DNA of 64,000 nt, from positions 45,569 through 109,568 of the forward strand of contig NZ_LQPW01000163.1 in assembly GCF_002116635.1 (NCBI RefSeq). The letters run 5' to 3'. Shown one piece after another: positions 8,255 through 16,273 of this stretch. The notes under the pieces are model-generated. The model had not been told where the DNA came from, ran no database searches, and saw only the letters and a list, made by a program, of their open reading frames with translations. How positions within the stretch are numbered: position 1 is the first letter of the stretch; each line of letters begins with the position of its first letter. The stretch comes from Mycobacterium szulgai. GTDB lineage: Bacteria; Actinomycetota; Actinomycetes; Mycobacteriales; Mycobacteriaceae. The position numbers and the translations under genes are program-made.

Positions 8255-9238
8255 ATGACTCGAACGATGGTGGATACCGAAGTCATCAGTAGGGCACTGG
8301 AATTGGCGTGCCGGTCTCCCTCGCTGCACAACAGTCAGCCCTGGCGGTGGGTCGTTGGACGCATGAGTGTGGACCTGTTCACCGACCCGCACCGAATCGT
8401 GACCGAAGCCGACAGCTCGGGCCGCGAAGCGATCATCAGCTGCGGGGCAGTGCTGGACCACTTCAGGGTCGCCATGGCCGCGGCCGGCTGGGACTGCCAG
8501 GTCGACTACCTGCCCAACCCGAACAATCGTGACCACCTCGCCGCGATCGACTTCGTACATCTGGACTCTGTGGCCGAGGCCCGGCGCGACCGAGCCAAAG
8601 CGATATCGCAGCGCCGCACCGATCGGCGTCCGTTTCGCGCGCCGAAGGACTGGCCGTCGGTTGAACCATTGCTCTTCAGTTGCTATGACAGCGAATTGGC
8701 CACGCTCGAAGTTCTGCCCGACGAGGTGCGCCCGCAGCTCGCGGAGGCGTCGCGGCTCGCTGAGTCGCTGCGCCGGTATGACGACGAATATCAGCACGAA
8801 TTGACTTGGTGGACTGAACCTTCCAGAGAGTCCGACGGGATACCGCACAGCGCGTTGCTATCCGAGTCGCAGGCCCGCCGAGTCGATGTGCAGCGCCGCT
8901 TTCCGGCCAAGTGGTACCAGGAGCGCGGTGCCTCCGGTGTGCAAGACGAGGGGAAGATCCTCCTGCTCACCACGCCCGCCGACACGCGCCTAGATGCGTT
9001 GAATTGCGGTCAGGCGCTGTCTTCTGTCCTGTTGGAGTGCACCATGGCCGGATTGGCAACCTGTCCGGTATCGCACCTCACCGAGGTCGAAACAAGCCGC
9101 GACATGGTGCGGCAGCTCAGCGGCGCCACTGAAGCGATGCCGCAGGTCTTGATTCGGGTCGGCATCGAACTTTCGGGCAAAAGCCCGCAGCCGACGCCGC
9201 GGCGACCGCTTAGCGATGTAGTGGAGATTCATCGTTAG
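8255..9238 (+). CDS. acg: Acg-family nitroreductase-like protein (Rv2032 homologue)
   Basis: A 327-residue two-lobed nitroreductase-fold protein. It opens ALELACRSPSLHNSQPWRW, the hallmark of the Acg/Rv3131/Rv3127 family of the DosR regulon, and has RRTDRRPFRAPKDW in the middle and CGQALSSVLLECTMAGLATCP near the C-terminus. Structural work on the family shows an FMN site closed by a lid and no clear nitroreductase activity; an FMN-sequestering role has been proposed. The gene lies 46 bases after the Usp gene in the same direction, unlike M. tuberculosis, where acg diverges from hspX. A 7-bp perfect inverted repeat follows 22 bases after the stop. Confidence 0.9.
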   Translation: MTRTMVDTEVISRALELACRSPSLHNSQPWRWVVGRMSVDLFTDPHRIVTEADSSGREAIISCGAVLDHFRVAMAAAGWDCQVDYLPNPNNRDHLAAIDFVHLDSVAEARRDRAKAISQRRTDRRPFRAPKDWPSVEPLLFSCYDSELATLEVLPDEVRPQLAEASRLAESLRRYDDEYQHELTWWTEPSRESDGIPHSALLSESQARRVDVQRRFPAKWYQERGASGVQDEGKILLLTTPADTRLDALNCGQALSSVLLECTMAGLATCPVSHLTEVETSRDMVRQLSGATEAMPQVLIRVGIELSGKSPQPTPRRPLSDVVEIHR

Positions 9239-9239
9239 C

Positions 9240-9873
9240 GTCCAGAAGTCCTGTCTTGAAACGGGACTCACGTCCCGTGAAGCCGCAAGCCGTCGCGAGG
9301 TCTATGGACCCAACGACCTGCCGACGGCCGGCCCTCGACGACGTCTGGCCGAGCTGCTCGACAGTTCATCCATCCGTTGGCGCTGCTGTTGTGGCTGGCG
9401 GCTGTTCTCGCGCTCGTGTCGGGCTCAATGGTGTTGGGGATCGCCATTTTCGCCGTCATCGTGCTTAACGCACTGGTGGGCTTCGTCCAGGAAGAGCACG
9501 CCGAGCACGCCGTCGAGGCGCTGAGCGCTTATCTGCCCCAGCGGGCTTGGATTCAGCGCGACGGCCATCGTGTTCGACGACAATGTCTTTCGCGGCGATT
9601 GTGGCGTGTCAGGTCGGTACGGCGCTGGCATCACGGACGGCGTGGGCATCGCTGAAGTCGGTTGGCCTCATGACCAATCCACTCGTGTTGAGTGGCATCG
9701 CGTTCGAGTTGATCTTTGCCGCCGCAGTGATCGACCTTCCCCCACTGCAATTCGTGTTCGACACTGCGGCTCCCGACCCATGGATGCTGCTCATGCTGTT
9801 GCCCATGCCATGGGATGTCTGGGGCATCGACGAGATCTACCGTTGGCGGTTGCGGCGCACAGGTGACTTCTGA
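9240..9873 (+). pseudogene. Remnant of a cation-transporting P-type ATPase
   Basis: Three pieces of one protein survive in order but in different frames. In the third frame (about 9258-9358) there is TGLTSREAASRREVYGPNDL, a P2-type ATPase N-terminus ending RRRLAELL. In the second frame (about 9359-9545) RQFIHPLALLLWLAAVLALV continues into the first two membrane helices and FVQEEHAEHAVEAL. In the first frame (about 9577-9873) MSFAAIVACQVGTALASRT and a final membrane pair form the usual C-terminus. The actuator, phosphorylation (DKTGT) and nucleotide-binding parts, roughly 2 kb, are missing. A CtpF-like pump belongs to the DosR regulon in M. tuberculosis, so the parent may have been a local regulon member; that link is inferred. 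Confidence 0.85.
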
Positions 9874-9954
9874 CCCTATTGGCGAGCCGTCTATCGCCGA
9901 AACAATGGCTCTGACCAGAGTTCGTCAAAGCGTATCTGGGCGCAAGGAAGTGAT

Positions 9955-10263
9955 ATGACACTCAGCCTAGGTGGACCGTTGACATTGATCGATTTCGATA
10001 TTGATGCAATTGCATGCCAATTTCTCAGATCCGCATACGCAGATAAGACCTATATCGATTGGACGCTGGATCGGCGGCTCGAGGGATTTCTGCGCCGCGA
10101 GGGATTCGACCGTCTCTTCGAAGACGGCGATGCCTACGACCTGCTGCTTGACCGGGTCATGACCCACATCGGCCAAGCTCGCCGGACGCGGGCCGGCGAG
10201 CAGTGTGACCGACTAATGGCCTCGAAGAGGGGGACTTCGGTCCCTGTCGGCGACGGCGGCTGA
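9955..10263 (+). CDS. Small conserved-looking hypothetical protein upstream of hspX
   Basis: A 102-residue protein, acidic and helical in its first 75 residues (FDIDAIACQFLRSAY, RLEGFLRREGFDRLFEDGD), with a short arginine- and glycine-rich tail. I recognise no domain. A GCAAGGAAG ribosome site precedes the ATG at good spacing and the codon use is mycobacterial, so it is likely real. Only 49 bases separate it from hspX in the same direction, and no independent promoter is evident there, so it may be the first gene of the hspX operon. Confidence 0.65.
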   Translation: MTLSLGGPLTLIDFDIDAIACQFLRSAYADKTYIDWTLDRRLEGFLRREGFDRLFEDGDAYDLLLDRVMTHIGQARRTRAGEQCDRLMASKRGTSVPVGDGG

Positions 10264-10312
10264 CTGGTCGAATGGATATCGAGAATCCACCAAACTCTAT
10301 TAGGAGCCAATC

Positions 10313-10744
10313 ATGAGTACGGTTCCCGCGCAGCGTGCGTCGAGGTCGTTCTTCCCCGACTTCCCGGACTTGCTCGCAGCTTTCCCGTCATTTGCCGGTC
10401 TGCATCCGGTCTTTGATACCCGCACTATGCGGCTCGAGGACGAAATGAAGGATGGCCGTTACGAGGTGCGCGCTGAAATCCCAGGTGTCGATCCGGCAAA
10501 GGACATCGATATCACCGTGCGCGACGGTCGGCTGACCATTAAGGCGGAGCGCCGCGAGAAGAAGGACTTCGACGGCCGATCGGAATTCTCCTACGGCTCC
10601 TTCGTTCGGTCTCTTTCGTTGCCGGACGGAGCCGACGACGGCGACATCAAGGCGACGTACGACAAAGGCATACTCGCCATTTCGGTGGCCGTTGCGCCGA
10701 AGAAGCCGGCCGAGCGGCGCGTTCAGATCCAATCCCCGAACTAG
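10313..10744 (+). CDS. hspX: Alpha-crystallin small heat-shock protein (16-kDa antigen, HspX/Acr)
   Basis: A 143-residue small heat-shock protein. The alpha-crystallin domain spans about residues 40-135, with GRYEVRAEIPGVDPAKDIDI, the phrase DFDGRSEFSYGSFVRS and the closing ATYDKGILAISV motif. These match the dormancy antigen HspX (Rv2031c) closely from memory. It is an ATP-independent holdase, strongly induced by hypoxia through DosR in M. tuberculosis. A strong ribosome site (TAGGAGCC) precedes the ATG. The next gene begins 17 bases later and shares its direction. No clear DosR box is visible in the 49 bases directly upstream, so control probably comes from further up. Confidence 0.96.
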   Translation: MSTVPAQRASRSFFPDFPDLLAAFPSFAGLHPVFDTRTMRLEDEMKDGRYEVRAEIPGVDPAKDIDITVRDGRLTIKAERREKKDFDGRSEFSYGSFVRSLSLPDGADDGDIKATYDKGILAISVAVAPKKPAERRVQIQSPN

Positions 10745-10761
10745 CCCGAATACGGTGTGAA

Positions 10762-12798
10762 ATGACCACAGCAGCCAAGCTCAGCCGGCACTCACCGCGG
10801 CGTGTATTCAGAGACCGCCGCGAAGCCGGCCGGGTGCTGGCAACACTGCTGAGCGCCTACCGCAACCGCGAAGACGTCATAGTCCTCGGCTTGGCCCGGG
10901 GTGGAATACCTGTCGCGTGGGAGGTCGCGGCCGCGTTGCAGGCCCCCTTGGACGCGTTCATTGTGCGCAAGCTCGGCGCACCCGACCACGAAGAGTTCGC
11001 CGTTGGCGCGTTAGCCAGCGGTGGCCGTGTCGTCGTCAACGACGATGTGTTGCGCGGGCTGCGAATCACACCGCAGCAACTGCGTGACATCGCCGAGCGG
11101 GAGGGCCGCGAGCTCGTCAGGCGCGAGGCCGCTTATCGTGCGGGGCGCCCGCCCCTCGTGGTGACCGGCAAGACGGTGATTCTGGTCGACGATGGTTTGG
11201 CTACCGGAGCCAGCATGTTCGCCGCGGTGCAGGCGTTACGCGACGCCGAGCCCGCACACATCGTGATTGCAGTGCCGGCAGCTCCGGAATCCACCTGCCG
11301 GGAATTCGCGGGTTTGGTCGACGACATGGTTTGCGCGTCGATGCCGACTCCGTTTCTCGCGGTCGGTGAATCCTTCTGGGACTTCCGCCAAGTCACCGAC
11401 GATGAAGTCCGGCAGCTCCTGTCGACTCCGACGGTAGGGGCCACCATTACCCCTGCTGCGGCGCCGACCGCGGCGGAGGTGATACGCAGGGTGGCGATCG
11501 ACGCTCCCGGCGGTGTTCCGCCGTATGACACGCTCGAGGAGATCATCGGCGACGCGCGGATCGTGCTGATCGGCGAAAGTTCGCATGGCACCCACGAGTT
11601 CTACGAGGCTCGGGCGGCCATAACGAAATGGTTGATCGAGAACAAGGGCTTCTGCGCAGTTGCCGCGGAAGCGGACTGGCCTGATGCATATCGGGTCAAT
11701 CGCTACGTCCGCGGCGTCGGCGAAGACAGAAACGCCGATGAGGCGCTGAGCGGTTTCGAACGATTTCCGGCCTGGATGTGGCGCAACGTCGTCGTGCGTG
11801 ACTTCGTGGACTGGCTGCGCGCGCGCAACCAACGGTGCGCGGCAACCACTGGGCGACAGGCCGGCTTCTACGGTTTGGACCTCTACAGCCTGCACCGGTC
11901 GATGCAGGAAGTCATCAACTACCTCGACGGCGTCGACTCGAACGCGGCGGCGCGGGCGCGCGCTCGCTACGCGTGCTTCGATCACGCGTCAGCCGATGAT
12001 GGTCAGGCATACGGCTTCTCGGCGGCGTTCGGCGCCGGACCCTCATGCGAGCGTCAGGCGATCGAGCAGCTCATCGACATGCAGCGCAACGCACTGGCCT
12101 ATGCGCGGCGCGACGGCCTGCTTGCCGAAGACGAACTGTTCTACGCGCAGCAGAACGCTCAAACGGTCCGCAATGCGGAGGTGTATTACCGCGCAATGTT
12201 CAGCGGGCGGGTCACGTCCTGGAATCTACGCGATAAGCACATGGCGCAGACGTTGGAGGCGCTGCTTAAGCATCTGGACCGGCACGGCGACGGAGCCCGA
12301 ATCGTGGTGTGGGCCCACAATTCTCATGTAGGGGACGCGCGGGCCACCGAAGTGGGGTCCGACGGACAGCTCACCCTCGGCCAGCTCGTTCGACAGCGAT
12401 ACGGTGATGACTCGCGCCTCATCGGGCTCAGCACGTTCACCGGCACGGTCACCGCCGCCAGTGAGTGGGGCGGAAATGCCGAGCGGAAGGTGGTGCGGCC
12501 GGCGCTCAACGGCAGCATCGAAGAACTGTTCCACGAGACCGGCAGGGATGCCTTCGTCGTATCGGCTGCGCTGAACCCGCAGGCCGCTGACCCGCTGGCC
12601 GTCGTTCGGCTGGGGCGTGCCATCGGGGTGATCTATCTTCCCGCGACCGAGCGGCAGAGCCACTACTTCCACGTCCGGCCCGCCGATCAGTTCGATGCCA
12701 TGATCCATATCGACAAGACCCGCGCCCTCGAGCCTCTCGAGACTACGAGTTTGTGGATCGCCGGCGAGACTCCGGAAACTTACCCGAGCGGCCTGTAA
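10762..12798 (+). CDS. Phosphoribosyltransferase / erythromycin-esterase-like fusion protein (Rv2030c homologue)
   Basis: A 678-residue two-domain protein. Residues about 10-215 form a type I phosphoribosyltransferase with the PRPP loop VILVDDGLATGASM. Residues about 240-670 form an erythromycin-esterase-type domain: GESSHGTHEFYEARAAITKW carries the candidate catalytic His and Glu residues, followed by EADWPDAYRVNRYVRG and VVWAHNSHVGDARAT. The fusion is typical of the DosR regulon gene Rv2030c next to hspX. The substrate of either half is unknown; macrolide hydrolysis should not be assumed. The pfkB gene follows after five bases. Confidence 0.92.
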   Translation: MTTAAKLSRHSPRRVFRDRREAGRVLATLLSAYRNREDVIVLGLARGGIPVAWEVAAALQAPLDAFIVRKLGAPDHEEFAVGALASGGRVVVNDDVLRGLRITPQQLRDIAEREGRELVRREAAYRAGRPPLVVTGKTVILVDDGLATGASMFAAVQALRDAEPAHIVIAVPAAPESTCREFAGLVDDMVCASMPTPFLAVGESFWDFRQVTDDEVRQLLSTPTVGATITPAAAPTAAEVIRRVAIDAPGGVPPYDTLEEIIGDARIVLIGESSHGTHEFYEARAAITKWLIENKGFCAVAAEADWPDAYRVNRYVRGVGEDRNADEALSGFERFPAWMWRNVVVRDFVDWLRARNQRCAATTGRQAGFYGLDLYSLHRSMQEVINYLDGVDSNAAARARARYACFDHASADDGQAYGFSAAFGAGPSCERQAIEQLIDMQRNALAYARRDGLLAEDELFYAQQNAQTVRNAEVYYRAMFSGRVTSWNLRDKHMAQTLEALLKHLDRHGDGARIVVWAHNSHVGDARATEVGSDGQLTLGQLVRQRYGDDSRLIGLSTFTGTVTAASEWGGNAERKVVRPALNGSIEELFHETGRDAFVVSAALNPQAADPLAVVRLGRAIGVIYLPATERQSHYFHVRPADQFDAMIHIDKTRALEPLETTSLWIAGETPETYPSGL

Positions 12799-12803
12799 TC
12801 GAA

Positions 12804-13817
12804 ATGATCAGTGCAGAAGCGGACTTTGACGGCCCGGCAGGCCAGGGTGCAACCGAACCGCGGATCGTCACGTTGACCATGAATCCGGCGCTCGACATCA
12901 CCACAGACATCGGCGTGGTGCGTCCCATGGACAAGCTGCGTTGCGGTACACCTCGCCGCGATCCCGGCGGCGGCGGCATCAACGTCGCTCGGATACTGCG
13001 GGTTCTGGGCGGGTCGGTGTCGGCGATATTTCCGGCCGGCGGGCCCACAGGCAGTCTCATCACGGCTTTGTTGCGCGATGCGGGTGTGCCCTTTCAGGAT
13101 GTGCCGATCGGGGAGGCGACGCGAGAAAGCTTCACTGTCAACGAGACCAGCACCGGTCGGCAATACCGGTTTGTGCTTCCCGGGCCGCGGCTGACACCGG
13201 CGGAACATAGGGAGTGTCTGGACAAACTACGGGCGGCCGCGGAATCAGCCGATTTCGTGGTAGCAAGCGGCAGCTTGCCCCCGGGGGTGCCAGCCGATTA
13301 CTACCAACGGGTTTCCGACGTTTGCCGTCATGCGGGTGCCGTCCTGATTCTGGACACCTCCGGCGGCGGACTACGGCACATCTCGTCTGGGGTGTTCCTG
13401 CTGAAGGCGAGCCTGCGGGAATTGCGGGAATGCGTCGGACGCGAACTCCTCACCGAGACCGACCAATTGGCTGCCGCACAAGAACTCATCGAAGGCGGTC
13501 GTGCCCAAGTCGTAGTCGTGTCCTTGGGCGCCGGCGGCGCCTTGCTTGCGACACGCGATGGCGGACAGCGGTTTGCGGCGGTTTCGATGCCGAGCGGCAG
13601 CGGGGTGGGCGCCGGTGACGCGATGGTAGCCGCGATCACGATGGGCCTCAGTCGCCGATGGTCGCTGGTCGAATCGGTTCGGCTGGGGATTGCGGCAGGT
13701 GCGGCGATGCTGGTGACGCCCGGTACTGCGGCCTGTAATCGCGCCGATGTGGAGGACTTGTTCGAGCGGGTCGCCGATCCCACGGAGGTCGCTGCCGCAG
13801 CGCCGGCCGACGTGTGA
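12804..13817 (+). CDS. pfkB: PfkB-family sugar kinase (Rv2029c homologue)
   Basis: A 337-residue ribokinase/PfkB-fold kinase. The N-terminal signature RDPGGGGINVARIL and the C-terminal ATP/catalytic signature SGVGAGDAMVAAIT, whose Asp is the catalytic base, are both intact. The family member in M. tuberculosis is in the DosR regulon and is annotated as a minor phosphofructokinase, though a 1-phosphofructokinase or tagatose-6-phosphate role is also possible. I chose the ATG at 12804 because it follows the upstream stop by five bases and gives the usual length; a GTG at 12753 would overlap the previous gene by 46 bases. Confidence 0.92.
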   Translation: MISAEADFDGPAGQGATEPRIVTLTMNPALDITTDIGVVRPMDKLRCGTPRRDPGGGGINVARILRVLGGSVSAIFPAGGPTGSLITALLRDAGVPFQDVPIGEATRESFTVNETSTGRQYRFVLPGPRLTPAEHRECLDKLRAAAESADFVVASGSLPPGVPADYYQRVSDVCRHAGAVLILDTSGGGLRHISSGVFLLKASLRELRECVGRELLTETDQLAAAQELIEGGRAQVVVVSLGAGGALLATRDGGQRFAAVSMPSGSGVGAGDAMVAAITMGLSRRWSLVESVRLGIAAGAAMLVTPGTAACNRADVEDLFERVADPTEVAAAAPADV

Positions 13818-13934
13818 GCCGTCTTGGCTGGTCGAGGACGAACGGCATCGCAGGTGAGGACGAACGACTCCTGCGCAGCCGGCGACGGGCGCAATAGCCT
13901 GACGTTGAGCGAATCGAACCAACCGGGAGCCGAC

Positions 13935-14705
13935 ATGAACCAGGTGGACGCCAAGTCGGTGGTCGTGGGCATCAATGGCTCGCAAGCCGCGGTCAATGCG
14001 GCTAAGTGGGCGATCGACGAGGCGATCAGCCGGCAGATGCCACTTCGACTCGTCTATGTGGTGAGGCGTTCAGGTGATGCCGCCGCATCGGCTCCTGCCT
14101 CCGATTGGGAGCTTGAACGTGGCGAAATGGCGCTCTCCCAGGCCGACTGCGCCGTACAGAACGCAGGTCGACCGATCGAGGTGGAAACCGCGATTCTGTC
14201 CGGCGACCCCGTCGAGGTGATGATCAACGAGTCGCACGATGCCGCGCTGGTGTGCGTCGGCACCGCGCGAAGGGGATGGGCAGCCGATGGGTTGCTGGGG
14301 CCAACCGCGGCCGGGTTGGTGGCGCGGGCGCACTGTCCGGTGGCCGTCATCCGAACCAATCCCGACGGATCGCCGACCGACGTCGGCGTGATCGCCGTTG
14401 TGCTCAACGATGATCCCGACAACGACGAAGTCGTACACCAGGCCATGGAAGAAGGACGGCGCCGCCACGCGGTGGTGCGGCAGATCGATCGACGCGTGGA
14501 CAGCTGGGTACGCCGGTATCCGGATGTGCCAGTGCAGATCGTTGCCGCAGGCACCGGCGCCAAGGGCGCTGAAAATCACAGCAGCGCAATCGGATTGGCG
14601 GTGGTGGGTCAGGCCGATGCCAAGGAGCTTCCCGGCCTGGTTACGCCGAACTGCCATCCCATTTTGGGCTACCCGGATTGCTCGGTGCTGCTGCTGCGGC
14701 ACTAG
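13935..14705 (+). CDS. Tandem universal stress protein upstream of dosR (Rv3134c position)
   Basis: A 256-residue protein with two UspA-like halves: VVVGINGSQAAVNAAKWAID begins the first, VCVGTARRGWAADGLLGPTA and CPVAVIRTN mark its core, and the second half is shorter and ends CSVLLLRH. It lies directly before dosR, as Rv3134c does in M. tuberculosis, so positional equivalence is likely even though the sequence also resembles other Usp paralogues. The start at 13935 has GGGAG six bases upstream. The 144-base gap to dosR contains an inverted repeat and no clear terminator, so read-through transcription into dosR is possible, as known for Rv3134c-dosR. Confidence 0.85.
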   Translation: MNQVDAKSVVVGINGSQAAVNAAKWAIDEAISRQMPLRLVYVVRRSGDAAASAPASDWELERGEMALSQADCAVQNAGRPIEVETAILSGDPVEVMINESHDAALVCVGTARRGWAADGLLGPTAAGLVARAHCPVAVIRTNPDGSPTDVGVIAVVLNDDPDNDEVVHQAMEEGRRRHAVVRQIDRRVDSWVRRYPDVPVQIVAAGTGAKGAENHSSAIGLAVVGQADAKELPGLVTPNCHPILGYPDCSVLLLRH

Positions 14706-14739
14706 CCGCGAAAGCTCTATTTGCGCTGGGATTTCAACG

Positions 14740-14761
14740 TTTTGGATTGGTTGGTCCAAAA
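14740..14761. promoter_or_regulatory. Inverted repeat in the dosR leader
   Basis: TTTTGGA at 14740-14746 and TCCAAAA at 14755-14761 are perfect complements around an 8-base spacer. The repeat lies 89-110 bases upstream of the dosR ATG. It does not fit the DosR box well and has no following T-run, so it could be another regulator's operator or a leader hairpin. Confidence 0.4.
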
Positions 14762-14849
14762 CGGCCTTGTTTGCGCCATTATGAGACGTGAGAAGTTGAC
14801 CGAAAACCTCAGGACTCTTACTTCGCATGCTGGGCTGGAAGGATTCGCA

Positions 14850-15506
14850 ATGGTTAAGGTTTTCCTGGTCGATGACCATGAAGTCGTACGTCGCGGACTG
14901 GTCGACCTGCTTAGCTGCGACCCCGAACTCGAAGTCATCGGCGAGGCGGGCTCGGTGTCCGCGGCGATGGCCAGGATTCCGGCGTTGCGGCCCGACGTCG
15001 CCGTGCTCGACGTGCGCCTGCCCGACGGCAACGGCATCGAGCTGTGTCGCGACCTGCTTTCGGCTGTTCCTGACTTGCGGTGCCTCATGCTGACGTCGTT
15101 CACCTCTGACGAAGCGATGCTGGAGGCGATTCTGGCCGGGGCCAGCGGCTACGTCGTCAAAGACATCAAGGGTATGGAGCTGGCGCGGGCCATCAAAGAA
15201 GTCGGAGCCGGTAAATCGCTGCTGGATAACCGGGCCGCCGCCGCCCTGATGGCCAAGCTGCGCGGCGGCACCGAGCAGAAGGACCCTTTGGCGGGATTGA
15301 GCGAGCAGGAACGGACTCTGCTTGGACTACTCAGCGAGGGCTTGACCAATCGGCAGATCGCGGCGCGGATGTTCCTGGCCGAGAAAACGGTGAAGAACTA
15401 TGTCTCGCGATTGCTGGCCAAGCTCGGCATGGAGAGGCGGACCCAAGCAGCGGTTTTCGCGTCGAAGTTGGGCCAAAAGTCGACTTCGCCAGGCGCCGGC
15501 AGCTAA
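14850..15506 (+). CDS. dosR: DosR/DevR hypoxia response regulator
   Basis: A 218-residue NarL/FixJ-family regulator. The receiver domain begins VKVFLVDDHEVVRRGLVDLL; Asp8 and Asp9 form the acidic pocket, Asp54 in AVLDVRLPDG is the phosphorylation site, and Thr82 and Lys104 complete the switch. The LuxR-type helix-turn-helix has Lys179, Lys182 and Asn183 in AEKTVKNYVSRLLAKLGMER, the residues that contact DNA in the M. tuberculosis protein. All functional positions are intact. GGAAGGA precedes the ATG by seven bases. The partner kinase next door is truncated, so phosphorylation must come from another copy of DosS or from DosT elsewhere, if at all. Confidence 0.96.
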   Translation: MVKVFLVDDHEVVRRGLVDLLSCDPELEVIGEAGSVSAAMARIPALRPDVAVLDVRLPDGNGIELCRDLLSAVPDLRCLMLTSFTSDEAMLEAILAGASGYVVKDIKGMELARAIKEVGAGKSLLDNRAAAALMAKLRGGTEQKDPLAGLSEQERTLLGLLSEGLTNRQIAARMFLAEKTVKNYVSRLLAKLGMERRTQAAVFASKLGQKSTSPGAGS

Positions 15507-15700
15507 TTCGTGCATCTAGGCAAAAATTAACTGATCTTGCCAAATTGGGTCGTCGGGTGCCGGCACACTACAGCGAAGTAGTTCAGCTGGCCGGGTAACT
15601 TGGCCGTCTGAACGCAATGCGAGTACGCTGGCCGACGGCACCTCGGGGGTGCTGCTGCAATGACAGCTGCCTTAACGCCCAGGTGTCGTGGAGGTATCGG

Positions 15701-16273
15701 GTGGCCAACGAGGAAAGCGGCTCGGCGTTTGCTGGGTTGGGTCAGCCAGGACTCGTGAACCGAATGCACGCGCAGCTCGACGAGCTGCTGGCGGCGCGCG
15801 ATCAGATGGAGCAGTTGCTGCGGGTGATCGTAGAGATCGGTTCGGATCTTGATTTAGAGGCGACGTTGCACCGCATAATCCTGGCGGCCAGGGAATTGAC
15901 CAGTGCTCCGTACGGCGCCCTGGCAGTCCGTGATCCCGAAGGCACCCTGCTTTCGTTCGTCCACGGGGGCATGGACCCCGATACGGTTGGGCGGATCGGG
16001 CATCTGCCAGTCGGTAAGGGCGTGCTGGGCGTATCGCTGGTCGAAACTCCCGCGCTGCGACTGGACGATCTGACCATGCATCCGGCCGCTGTCGGCTTCC
16101 CCGAGCACCATCCGCCCATGCGCGCGTTCCTCGGGGTGCCGATCACGATCCGTGGAACGGTTTTCGGCAGCCTGTATCTGACCCATGTCGATCCGGAACG
16201 GGCGTTCTCCGAATCGGACGACAAGCTGCCTGCCGAGACCACAAACGCTTCGACCACCGTCGCCTGCTCGTAG
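15701..16273 (+). pseudogene. dosS: Truncated dosS/dosT-type sensor kinase (only the first GAF domain)
   Basis: The 190-residue frame starts at a GTG with TGGAGG six bases upstream. Residues about 20-170 match the N-terminal haem-binding GAF domain of DosS/DosT, including GALAVRDPEGTLLSFVHGG, RLDDLTMHPAAVGFPEHHPP and FLGVPITIRGTVFGSLYLTH; the HHPPM segment holds the region of the family haem ligand. Similarity stops near 16225, after SESDD, and the frame ends 16 residues later. The second GAF, the histidine phosphotransfer and the ATPase domains, nearly 400 residues in the family, are missing. Beyond the break the DNA is a minus-strand gene. A lone oxygen-sensing GAF protein could still be made, but it could not phosphorylate DosR. 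Confidence 0.9.

Noticed and set aside
9302..9320. GGACCCAACGACC as a further DosR box
   Set aside because: It is part of the conserved coding phrase YGPNDL of the ATPase relic, which explains the sequence without regulation.
13833..13866. Direct repeat GAGGACGAACG between pfkB and the second usp gene
   Set aside because: Two copies of 11 bases only, with no symmetry and no family of sites; too short to call.
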